Source of the DNA: Dactylosporangium sp040605635
GTDB lineage: Bacteria; Actinomycetota; Actinomycetes; Mycobacteriales; Micromonosporaceae
NCBI RefSeq assembly: GCF_040605635.1
Contig: NZ_JBEXDG010000009.1
Span: 62,001-126,000 of the forward strand
Length of the DNA stretch: 64,000 nt
Direction of reading: 5' to 3'
Shown piece after piece: positions 57,776 through 64,000 of the stretch; position 1 is the first letter of the stretch; the number at the start of each line of letters is the position of its first letter. The notes below the pieces were generated by a model that was not told the DNA's origin, made no database searches, and saw only the letters and a program-made list of their open reading frames with translations. The position numbers were made by a program, and so were the translations under genes.

Positions 57776-58196
57776 CGAGGTATGCGACGAGCTCGCCGAG
57801 CTCGCTGGTCCAGCCCTTGGTGTTGCCCGTGTAGGCGGTCTGACCGGCCTCGCCGGGCAGCTGTGCGAAGCCGGTCTCGACCATCGTCAGCGTGGTGCCG
57901 GTGCCGGTCGGCTCCAGCGTGAACTCCACGAGGTTGCGGCGCGGATCGTCCTCGGGCAGGCCGTAGAGCGGCCAGGTGTAGGCGAAGACGCGCGGCGGCT
58001 CGACGCGCTCGATGGTCAGGCTGGCGGTGTCGCCGCTGTCCCAGATGAGCTTGGCCTTTCCGCCGACCCGGAGGTCGATCTCGGCGCGGTTGCCGAACCA
58101 GGTGCCGAGGCCCTCGGCGGTGGTCAGCGCCGCCCACACCTTCTCCGGCGAGTGGGCCAGCTGCAGCGTGCGTTCGATCCGGTCGGGAAACGTCAT
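57762..58196 (-). CDS. SRPBCC (AHSA1-like) protein
   Basis: 144 aa. START-like fold with the opening IERTLQLAHSPEKVWAALTTAEGLGTWFG and the closing GWTSELGELVAYLDG. Family members bind hydrophobic ligands or stimulate Hsp90. ATG 58196 is behind GGAGG with 5 bases; an earlier in-frame ATG at 58208 would hide that site. First gene of the ArsR operon. Confidence 0.9.
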   Translation of the reverse strand: MTFPDRIERTLQLAHSPEKVWAALTTAEGLGTWFGNRAEIDLRVGGKAKLIWDSGDTASLTIERVEPPRVFAYTWPLYGLPEDDPRRNLVEFTLEPTGTGTTLTMVETGFAQLPGEAGQTAYTGNTKGWTSELGELVAYLDGQA

Positions 58197-58209
58197 GTCG
58201 ACCTCCATA

Positions 58210-58255
58210 TAGCAACCAATCAGTTGCTACGAACGTATAGCAATCTGATGGTTGC
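58210..58255. promoter_or_regulatory. Two tandem ArsR-type operators
   Basis: Site 1 (58210-58229): arms TAGCAAC and GTTGCTA with 6-bp spacer. Site 2 (58238-58255): TAGCAATCTGATGGTTGC, similar arms with a looser fit. Both lie just upstream of the SRPBCC-ArsR operon and before the divergent DUF1877 gene. Confidence 0.75.
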
Positions 58256-58271
58256 GTCAACCTGCGGTGCG

Positions 58272-58277
58272 TACGAT
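58272..58277 (+). promoter_or_regulatory. Leaderless -10 for DUF1877 gene
   Basis: TACGAT ends 7 bases before ATG 58285. Confidence 0.55.
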
Positions 58278-58284
58278 CCCGGGC

Positions 58285-58740
58285 ATGTTGGGAGTGCACT
58301 TCGCCGTCACGGCGGAGCAGGAGAAGGCGCTGCTCAAGGCAGCCAGGAACGACGAGGTGGGCGACCTCGTCGAAGACCTTGGGGAGGACTGGGACGACGA
58401 GTCCATGAAGGTCGACTCCGACAAGGCGTGGGATGCCCTGCACCGCTGTCTGGGCGACGAGTACCCGCTGTCGCACGCGATCCTCGGCGGGGAGGACCTG
58501 CACGAGGAGTACTGGGTCGTGCACGTCACCGCCGAACAGGTGCGCGACGTGGCGGCGGCCCTGCGCGGTCTGGACCGGGCGTGGCTGCGCGAGCGGTTCG
58601 ACGCGTTCGACAAGGACGACTACGCCGGCGCCGGCGACGACCGGGACTTCGAGTACACCTGGGGGAACTTCGCCGACATCCGGGCGTTCTACGACCGGGC
58701 CGCCACCGCCGGCCGGGCGGTCGTCTTCACCGCGATGTGA
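58285..58740 (+). CDS. DUF1877/YfbM-like protein
   Basis: 151 aa, very acidic. GVHFAVTAEQEKALLKA, DSDKAWDALHRCLGD and ILGGEDLHE fit the YfbM/DUF1877 family, whose members are small soluble proteins of unknown role. Start backed by the leaderless -10. It is divergent from the ArsR operon and ends before a bidirectional terminator. Confidence 0.82.
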   Translation: MLGVHFAVTAEQEKALLKAARNDEVGDLVEDLGEDWDDESMKVDSDKAWDALHRCLGDEYPLSHAILGGEDLHEEYWVVHVTAEQVRDVAAALRGLDRAWLRERFDAFDKDDYAGAGDDRDFEYTWGNFADIRAFYDRAATAGRAVVFTAM

Positions 58741-58755
58741 AAGCGTGATGTGAAA

Positions 58756-58786
58756 GGGGGCGGCACCGCGACGCGGCACCGCCCCC
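58756..58786. terminator. Bidirectional hairpin terminator
   Basis: GGGGGCGG (58756-58763) pairs with CCGCCCCC (58779-58786), and inside it CCGCG pairs with CGCGG across one A; a CA/CA bulge separates the two stems. It ends both convergent transcripts. Confidence 0.85.
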
Positions 58787-58798
58787 GGTCATGGTGGG

Positions 58799-61700
58799 TC
58801 AGCTGACGGGCTCGACCCAGATGTTGCGGTAGTACAGGTTCGCGCCGGCGTCACCGTGGTCCTGCAGACGGATCTTGCCGGTGCCCGGGCCCTCGGCGGC
58901 GCCGTTGCCGGTCGGACCGTCGATGGCCACGTTGTTGTGCACGGTCACGCCGTTCCACACGACGGTGACCCGGGCGTTCTCGGTCTTCGTCGTGCCGTTG
59001 TAGCGGGCCGCGCGGAACGTCACGTCATACGTCTGCCACGTCTCCGGTGCGGTCGCCGCGTTGCTCGTGGCCGCGATCTTGTTGTAGATCGACGCACAGG
59101 TGTCGATGCCGGGTGCCGAGGCGACCCCGTACGAGTCGAGCACCTGCAGCTCGTAGCGGTCCTGCAGGTAGATGCCGCTGTTGGACCTCTGCTGCCCGGT
59201 GACGTTGCCGGGCAGGTTCGGCAGCCAGAACTCGATGTGCAGCTTGAAGTCGCCGAAGCTCTCCTTGCTGCGGATGTCGCCACCGAACACCTCGACGCCG
59301 CCGTTGCCGAGCGGCCACGTGACCGCGCTGCCGCCGGAGCCCTCGAAGTTGTTCATGTTCGAGCCGTTGAACAGCACCACCCGGCCCGGGTCGGCGCCGC
59401 CTGACGCGTACGCCTCGAACTCGTAGACGCGGGCGGCGCCGTTGCCGTCGCTGGCCGGCGTGGTGATGTTGAGCCGCAGGTACCGCGCCTGCACGGCGGT
59501 GAAGTCGTGCGTCGTGGAGCTCAGGACGTTGCCGGTGACGGTTGCCACGGTCGTCCACGAGGTGCCGTTGGTGCTGTACTGCAGGTTGAAGTCGCGGGTG
59601 TTCCAGGCGTTGTTCTCCCCGCCGGCGCCGGCGTGCTTGAGCACGATCCGGCCCACGCTCTGGGTGGAGCCGAGGTCGACCTGCATCCACTTCGTCGCGC
59701 CCAGCGAGCACCACTTGTCGGTGTTGCCGCCGTTGACGGTGCCGTTGACCGCCTGCGCCGGTGCCTCCGCCGCGGCGCACGAGCTGTCGGCGGTGGCGGT
59801 CTTGTTCAGCGCCAGGTTCCCGGTGGCCGGCGGCGCCGTACCCCCGTACACCTCGAGCTCATAGATCCGGGCGGCGGCATTGCCGTCACTGGCCGGCGTG
59901 GTGACGTTGACCCGCACATAGCGGGCCTGTGTCGAGGCGAAGTTGTGCGTGGTCGTGCTGGCCGTGTTGCCGGTGACCGTCGCGACCGTCGTCCACGCGG
60001 TGCCGTTCGTGCTCACCTGGACGTTGAAGTCGCGGGTGTTCCAGGCCGTGTTCTCACCGCCGGTGCCGGCGTGCTGCAGCACGACCTTGTTGATGGCCTG
60101 GGTGGTGCCGGTGTCGACCTGTAGCCACTTCGTGGCGCCCTGCGAGCACCACTTGTCGAGGTTGCCGTTGGTGGTGGTGCCGTTGACGGCGCGGGCCGCC
60201 TTCTCCGACGTGGAGCAGTTGCTGTCGGACGTGGCGGGCTTGCCCAGCGCCAGGTTGACCGGCGGGACCTGGCCGGGGATGGCGTTGAGCGTGTACCAGA
60301 CCTCGGTGCTCCACAGCGACTGGCCGTTGGCGGCGGCGAACGGCCGGGGGGAGCGGATGTGCACGACCCGGCCGGCCTTGAGGCCCGGGATGACCAGGGT
60401 GACCTTCTTGCTGTCGGCCGACAGGGTCGCCGAGGACACCGTCAGGGTCTCCTCGTCGACCTTCGGGCCGCCGTAGGCCGCGGTCGGCACGTAGCGCCAC
60501 TGCTTCACCTTGTACTTGGCGGCCAGGGCCGTGGCGGTGGCCGCCGACAGCGGCTGGGTGTATTCGATCTCGAACCCGTTCGCCGTCGCCTTGGTGTTGA
60601 GCATGTCGAACGTGTTGCCGCCGTTGGGGGCGAGCTTCTGCAGGCCGTAGGTGAGCTTGCCGGACTGGCCCCAGTTGCCGCCGGCGCCGAGGCCACCGAC
60701 GTAGATCGCGCCGTCCGGTCCGAGCGCGACCTCGGAGATGCCGGCCTCGAGGCCCTGCGTCATCCGGTACAGCGCGCCCTGGTACTCGCCGTTGACCTTC
60801 TCCACGTTGGCCCGCTGCAGGCCGCCGTAGGTGACGTCACCGATGAGGAACTGCCCGGCGTAGATGCCGCTCGGCATGTACAGCGGGGTGCTCGGCGAGT
60901 TGCCGATCTCGTTCTGCGGCAGCCACAGCACCGGCTGGGTGACCGGCTGGTCGTCGAACAGTGCCTGCGGGTTGAGGTAGTGGTTGAAGAAGCGGCCCTG
61001 CTTGATGTGCAGCAGCTTCGACGACGGCTGGTAGCCGCCCTGGTTGTCGGTGACGAAGATGCCGCCCTCCGGGCCCCAGCCGATGCCGTGCGGGGTGCGC
61101 AGGCCGCCGGCGACGTAGGTGAACGTCCCGTCCGCCGGGTTGATCTTGATGGTGGTGCCCCGGTTCACGACACCCTGCGGGTTCGTGGTGGCGCCGCCGT
61201 AGTCGATCGACACCGACAGGTTCAGGTAGAAGAAGCCCGCCTCGTACAGCAGGCCGAACGCGAACGAGTGGAAGTTGCCGTCGAACGGCATCGTCGCGAC
61301 GGTCTGGTACTGGTCGGCGACCTCGTCACCGTTGGTGTCGACGAGGCGGGTCAGCCGCTGCTTCTCCGACACGTACACCACACCGTTGACGACCTTCAGG
61401 CCCATCGGCTCCTTGAGGTTGCTGCCGATGCGCTTGGTCGTGATGTTCGCGGGCGAGGTCGTGCCGCCGGTGTTGCTGAGGATGAACACCTCGCCGGCCT
61501 GCGACGTGCCGGACTGGTCGCTGCCGCCCCAGGTGCAGATGACCAGGCGGCCGTCGGGGAGCCAGTCCATGCCGGTGACCTTCGGCTGGAACGACGCGTT
61601 GGGGCGCAGGTTCGTCAGCGTGAAGTTGGGGTTCACCGCGGTGAGCGGCAGGCCGTCGCCGGGGGAGTCGCCGGCCGTCTCGCACTCCTTGCGGCCGGGC

Positions 61701-62278
61701 GCGGTGACCCGCACGACGCCGGCATCGGTGCTGAGCACCGAGTTGGGCACCGTCACGAACGACGACGAGCCGGGCGTCTGCCACTGCAGCGTCAGCTGCT
61801 GGCCGCCGCCGGCCTCGAAGAACTCGATGAGCAGCGAGTGGTACCCGGTGCCCAGCTGGACGGCGCCGTCCTTGGTGGTCGCGCCGTGCAGCCCGTCGTG
61901 GTTGATGACAACGTTGTCATCGATGCTGAGACGCGAGCCGTCGTCGCTGATCAGCCGGAACGTGTAGCTGCCGGCCGTGGCGATGTTGACGTTGCCGATG
62001 ACCTGCGACGTGAAGTTGTCCTCGAGGCCGAACTGGGCCGAGGTCGTCCAGTCGATCGTCGGCATCAGCTTGTCGACGTTCGGCGTCTGCGCGGGCTTGA
62101 GCGTGCAGAGGCCGCTCAGGGGTGTCTGCAGGTCGAAGGTGCGCAGGGTGACGCCGGGCTCCTGTGGCGGAGGAGCCGCGGAAGCGCCGGCCGAGGGCAG
62201 GACCAGCGCTGAGAACAGCAGGGTGGAGGCGAGCGCACCCATGATCGGGATGCGCGTGCGCCGGGGCGGGACGGACAC
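58799..62278 (-). CDS. Giant secreted PA14/beta-propeller/F5-8C/DUF1080 protein
   Basis: 1159 aa. Signal peptide (LASTLLFSALVLPSAGASAAP), a PA14-like domain (about 45-190, with DDGSRLSIDDNVVINHDG), a sugar-dehydrogenase-like propeller (about 215-590, with KVTGMDWLPDGRLVI, EPMGLKVVNG, GGLRTPHGIGWGPEG, ALGPDGAIYVGGLG), two F5/8 type C domains (about 680-820 and 825-960; NLALGKPATSDSNCS, NLALNKTATADSSCA) and a C-terminal DUF1080/3-keto-disaccharide hydrolase domain (about 970-1159). It probably oxidises or cleaves polysaccharide outside the cell. GTG 62278 behind GGAGGAACC. Confidence 0.88.
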   Translation of the reverse strand: MSVPPRRTRIPIMGALASTLLFSALVLPSAGASAAPPPQEPGVTLRTFDLQTPLSGLCTLKPAQTPNVDKLMPTIDWTTSAQFGLEDNFTSQVIGNVNIATAGSYTFRLISDDGSRLSIDDNVVINHDGLHGATTKDGAVQLGTGYHSLLIEFFEAGGGQQLTLQWQTPGSSSFVTVPNSVLSTDAGVVRVTAPGRKECETAGDSPGDGLPLTAVNPNFTLTNLRPNASFQPKVTGMDWLPDGRLVICTWGGSDQSGTSQAGEVFILSNTGGTTSPANITTKRIGSNLKEPMGLKVVNGVVYVSEKQRLTRLVDTNGDEVADQYQTVATMPFDGNFHSFAFGLLYEAGFFYLNLSVSIDYGGATTNPQGVVNRGTTIKINPADGTFTYVAGGLRTPHGIGWGPEGGIFVTDNQGGYQPSSKLLHIKQGRFFNHYLNPQALFDDQPVTQPVLWLPQNEIGNSPSTPLYMPSGIYAGQFLIGDVTYGGLQRANVEKVNGEYQGALYRMTQGLEAGISEVALGPDGAIYVGGLGAGGNWGQSGKLTYGLQKLAPNGGNTFDMLNTKATANGFEIEYTQPLSAATATALAAKYKVKQWRYVPTAAYGGPKVDEETLTVSSATLSADSKKVTLVIPGLKAGRVVHIRSPRPFAAANGQSLWSTEVWYTLNAIPGQVPPVNLALGKPATSDSNCSTSEKAARAVNGTTTNGNLDKWCSQGATKWLQVDTGTTQAINKVVLQHAGTGGENTAWNTRDFNVQVSTNGTAWTTVATVTGNTASTTTHNFASTQARYVRVNVTTPASDGNAAARIYELEVYGGTAPPATGNLALNKTATADSSCAAAEAPAQAVNGTVNGGNTDKWCSLGATKWMQVDLGSTQSVGRIVLKHAGAGGENNAWNTRDFNLQYSTNGTSWTTVATVTGNVLSSTTHDFTAVQARYLRLNITTPASDGNGAARVYEFEAYASGGADPGRVVLFNGSNMNNFEGSGGSAVTWPLGNGGVEVFGGDIRSKESFGDFKLHIEFWLPNLPGNVTGQQRSNSGIYLQDRYELQVLDSYGVASAPGIDTCASIYNKIAATSNAATAPETWQTYDVTFRAARYNGTTKTENARVTVVWNGVTVHNNVAIDGPTGNGAAEGPGTGKIRLQDHGDAGANLYYRNIWVEPVS

Positions 62279-62447
62279 GGTTCCTCCAGGGAGAGCGGGA
62301 CGCTCCGCCGGAGGCACGGCAGTCGCCCAGGAGGGCGTGCTCGGACAACAGGCGGAACATCGCAATCGATGTCCTGCGGGTTGCCTGGCACGCCGATGCC
62401 TGGCGCGGTCAATCTATGAGGCTTTCATTTCCGTGTCTAGATGTTTC

Positions 62448-62464
62448 GTTCGCGATCAGCGAAC
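62448..62464. promoter_or_regulatory. Palindrome in the upstream region of the giant gene
   Basis: GTTCGC (62448-62453) and GCGAAC (62459-62464) with spacer GATCA, in an AT-rich region between the giant gene and the 60-codon gene. Possible operator; no regulator assigned. Confidence 0.45.
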
Positions 62465-62488
62465 TTTCTCTCAACATCGACAGAAGAT

Positions 62489-62671
62489 TTAAGACGAGGC
62501 GGTCCGCTTGAAGTTCTCCCGCATCCGCTTGTACTGCGCCTTGGCCTCCGGGCTCCACCCCTGGATCGCGCCCTCGACGGTGGCTGGGCCGAAGACCTGG
62601 AACATCGCGTCGCCGAAGCGGTCCTTCTTGGGTTCCGCCGGGTTGCTGCGGGAGCGCTTGAACTTCCACAT
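62489..62671 (-). CDS. Small basic protein divergent from OhrR-type regulator
   Basis: 60 aa, highly basic, helical at the end (EAKAQYKRMRENFKRTAS). ATG 62671 has AAGGAG upstream. It has no Cys, so it is not Ohr or a thiol peroxidase. Placement opposite the MarR/OhrR gene, with two palindromes between, makes it the regulator's direct target. Confidence 0.72.
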   Translation of the reverse strand: MWKFKRSRSNPAEPKKDRFGDAMFQVFGPATVEGAIQGWSPEAKAQYKRMRENFKRTASS

Positions 62672-62680
62672 GACAACTCC

Positions 62681-62707
62681 TTAGTGTACTAAACATTAGT
62701 GCGCTAT
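62681..62707. promoter_or_regulatory. Tandem MarR-type operators
   Basis: TTAGTGTACTAA (62681-62692, palindrome with arms TTAGT and ACTAA) and a second copy TTAGTGCGCTAT (62696-62707), 15 bp apart. They lie between the small basic gene and the MarR gene. Confidence 0.72.
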
Positions 62708-62775
62708 CAGTGTGCCACAGGCCGGGCCGTCTCCGACAGGGTCGTAGGCTGGCCGAAGGACCCACCGGAGGTGTG

Positions 62776-63234
62776 ATGACCCACTCGACCGAGCTGGACA
62801 ACCCGCTCGCCCTGGAGCATCAGGTGTGCTTCGCGCTCGCCGTCGCCTCCCGGACGGTCATCGCCGTCTACCGCCCGCTGCTCGACCCGATGGGCCTCAC
62901 GCACCCTCAGTACCTGGTGATGCTGGCGCTGTGGCAGCACTCGCCGCTGTCGCTCAACGAGCTCGCCCGGCTGCTGCAGCTCGACCCCGCCACGCTGTCG
63001 CCGCTGCTGAAGCGGCTGCAGGCGGCCGGATACATCACGCGGGAGCGCGCCGCCACCGACGAGCGGATCCTCGCGGTCGGCCTCACCGAGGAGGGCCGCG
63101 CGCTGCGGGCCGAGGCGGAGAAGATCCCACCGGCGATCGTCGCCCGCCTCGGCATGCCGATCGAGCGGCTCCAGCAGCTGCACGCCGCGCTGACCGAGGT
63201 CATCGCCGCCGCCACCACACCCCCGGCCGGCTGA
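62776..63234 (+). CDS. OhrR-type MarR-family regulator
   Basis: 152 aa. Winged helix with LTHPQYLVMLALWQHSPLSLNELARLLQLDPATLSPLLKRLQAAGYITRERAATDER as its core. The N-terminal EHQVCFALAVASRTVIAVYRPLL holds Cys18 at the place of the peroxide-sensing Cys of OhrR (LxxQLCFALY). It should lose DNA binding when that Cys is oxidised by an organic hydroperoxide. No ohr gene is near; the divergent target is the 60-aa basic protein. ATG 62776. Confidence 0.9.
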   Translation: MTHSTELDNPLALEHQVCFALAVASRTVIAVYRPLLDPMGLTHPQYLVMLALWQHSPLSLNELARLLQLDPATLSPLLKRLQAAGYITRERAATDERILAVGLTEEGRALRAEAEKIPPAIVARLGMPIERLQQLHAALTEVIAAATTPPAG

Positions 63235-63240
63235 CAGCGC

Positions 63241-63441
63241 TCACGTGAAGAACGGCGACGGGCCGCGGGCGTCGAAGCGGTACTCCTTGTCGACGCGCAC
63301 CATCGGCAGCTCGCGGCGCCGCGTGTTCAGCGCGTCCCTCGCCCGCAGCGCCGCCTTCTCGCGGTGGAGCAGTTCCTTGCGCGCGACCAGCCACGCCTCG
63401 CGCGACACGACATCCGGAAGGTTGTAGTCACCCATACCCAC
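63241..63441 (-). pseudogene. Truncated DUF899 thioredoxin-like gene
   Basis: 66 residues: LPDVVSREAWLVARKELL, then EKAALRARDALNTRRRELPM and VRVDKEYRFDARGP match the N-terminal 60 residues of DUF899 proteins (usually about 220-250 aa). A stop follows where the thioredoxin core should begin. Only the N-terminal helix pair remains, so I call it a 3'-truncated gene; a short functional form cannot be ruled out. It ends 6 bp from the MarR gene. Confidence 0.7.
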
Positions 63442-63466
63442 ACGACGAACGGGGCGACGCGGAAAT

Positions 63467-64000
63467 CTACACCTCGCCGTGGAACCGCACGGACCGCCAC
63501 GTGTGCAGCGCCCACTCGTGGTCGGCCGGGTCGTCGTGGACGCAGGTGACGCTGAGCATGCTGCCGGGGCGGATCACCAGGCCGTACAGCTCGTGCTGCG
63601 CGCCGGCCACCATCCAGCGGGCGTGCCGCAGCTCGCCGCCGTCGCGCTCGGTGAGCCGCCCGTCGGCGGCCGGTGCCCCCTCGATCATGGTGGCCAGCAC
63701 CTCGTCGACGGTCTGTGCCCGGTCGGTGCCGAAAATGTCGAGGATGACGGTGCGCCCCGGCCCGACGAACCGCAGCGACTCCTCGTGCAACCTGACGGTG
63801 AACCCGGCGCCGCGCTCGACCGACCAGTCGTCGCTCACCCGAGCCTGGATCGGCACCGGCAGCGCGGTCGCAAGGGACCCGAGCACGGTGTCGCGGTCCC
63901 ACTCGTCGGCGATGACTCGCCCGAGTGTCGCATGTGGACTCGCCACCACGTAGGGGATCTCGTCGGCCTTGCGGACCGCGACCCGCACGGGCGCGTCGAG
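63467..64000 (-). CDS. Protein of unknown function, partial at window edge
   Basis: At least 177 residues; the frame is open to the right edge (GTG 63988 would be an internal start). Soluble, alpha/beta, with VLGSLATALPVPIQARVSDDWSVERG, then RTVILDIFGTDRAQTVDEVL and a C-terminal SMLSVTCVHDDPADHEWALHTW. I do not recognise a family with confidence; the closing strands resemble DcrB/LpqN-like folds. Confidence 0.6.
   Translation of the reverse strand, partial: LDAPVRVAVRKADEIPYVVASPHATLGRVIADEWDRDTVLGSLATALPVPIQARVSDDWSVERGAGFTVRLHEESLRFVGPGRTVILDIFGTDRAQTVDEVLATMIEGAPAADGRLTERDGGELRHARWMVAGAQHELYGLVIRPGSMLSVTCVHDDPADHEWALHTWRSVRFHGEV

Overview
The window is very GC-rich, densely coded and codon-biased in the way of a filamentous actinomycete. 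A large AfsR/SARP-type regulator, a GlnR-like winged-helix regulator, an IdeR/DtxR iron box, LGFP repeats, a CbtAB pair under a cobalamin riboswitch and many leaderless starts (TANNNT 6-8 bases before ATG/GTG) all point to Actinomycetia. The mix of families suggests Micromonosporaceae, but this is an inference. I see no rRNA, tRNA, CRISPR array, complete insertion sequence or prophage.

Layout. (1) 1-2.7 kb: a sortase-like lipoprotein (cut by the window edge), a CHRD-like wall protein and a membrane Ser/Thr kinase. (2) 2.7-6.4 kb: a large CHAT-protease protein divergent from two small unknown genes across a 39-bp gap that holds a perfect 24-bp palindrome. (3) 6.4-12.6 kb: a CoA-ligase-like enzyme and an MDR dehydrogenase, divergent from a tightly coupled five-gene operon for a 2-oxoacid:ferredoxin oxidoreductase (gamma, alpha, beta, GntR regulator, ferredoxin). 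(4) 12.6-18.1 kb: a NarL-type two-component system followed by a MacB-like ABC exporter; the same 16-bp site lies before both units. (5) 18.4-24.3 kb: an LGFP-repeat protein with an N-terminal RHIM-like amyloid motif, then class II aldolase, amidohydrolase, GntR and ROK genes, the last four enclosed by 24-bp inverted repeats. (6) 24.4-33.3 kb: an APH-like kinase, a secreted GH1 glucosidase, a beta-helix protein, a CHASE3-like/HAMP/GAF histidine kinase and an AfsR-like regulator.

(7) 33.4-41 kb: a WYL regulator divergent from RidA, a TetR/aldo-keto reductase pair beside a histidine-kinase remnant, a TDT-type transporter, a DoxX-like protein, a GlnR-like regulator and a secreted SGNH esterase with a CBM2. 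(8) 41-52.5 kb: an XRE/TPR regulator, an ECF sigma factor coupled to a membrane-anchored HAF-like protein, a nucleotidyltransferase, a SMI1-like protein, a GAF protein and an RsbW-like ATPase whose convergent 3' ends have been duplicated in tandem (165 bp), a lipoprotein, and a second WYL regulator divergent from an AlkA-like glycosylase. (9) 52.5-55 kb: haem oxygenase plus DUF2470 under an iron box, and CbtB-CbtA under a B12 riboswitch. (10) 55-64 kb: small leaderless genes, a pentapeptide-repeat protein, an ArsR-SRPBCC operon, a giant secreted PA14/propeller/F5-8C/DUF1080 protein, and an OhrR-type MarR with a tiny divergent partner.

The window reads as an accessory, regulator-rich region: many divergent regulator-target pairs with visible palindromic operators, and several gene remnants (histidine kinase, SMP-30 and DUF899 fragments) that mark past deletions. 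The least conventional parts are the RHIM-motif LGFP protein beside the repeat-bounded cassette, the CHAT locus with its palindrome, the dispersed repeat that supplies ribosome binding sites, and the 165-bp duplication.
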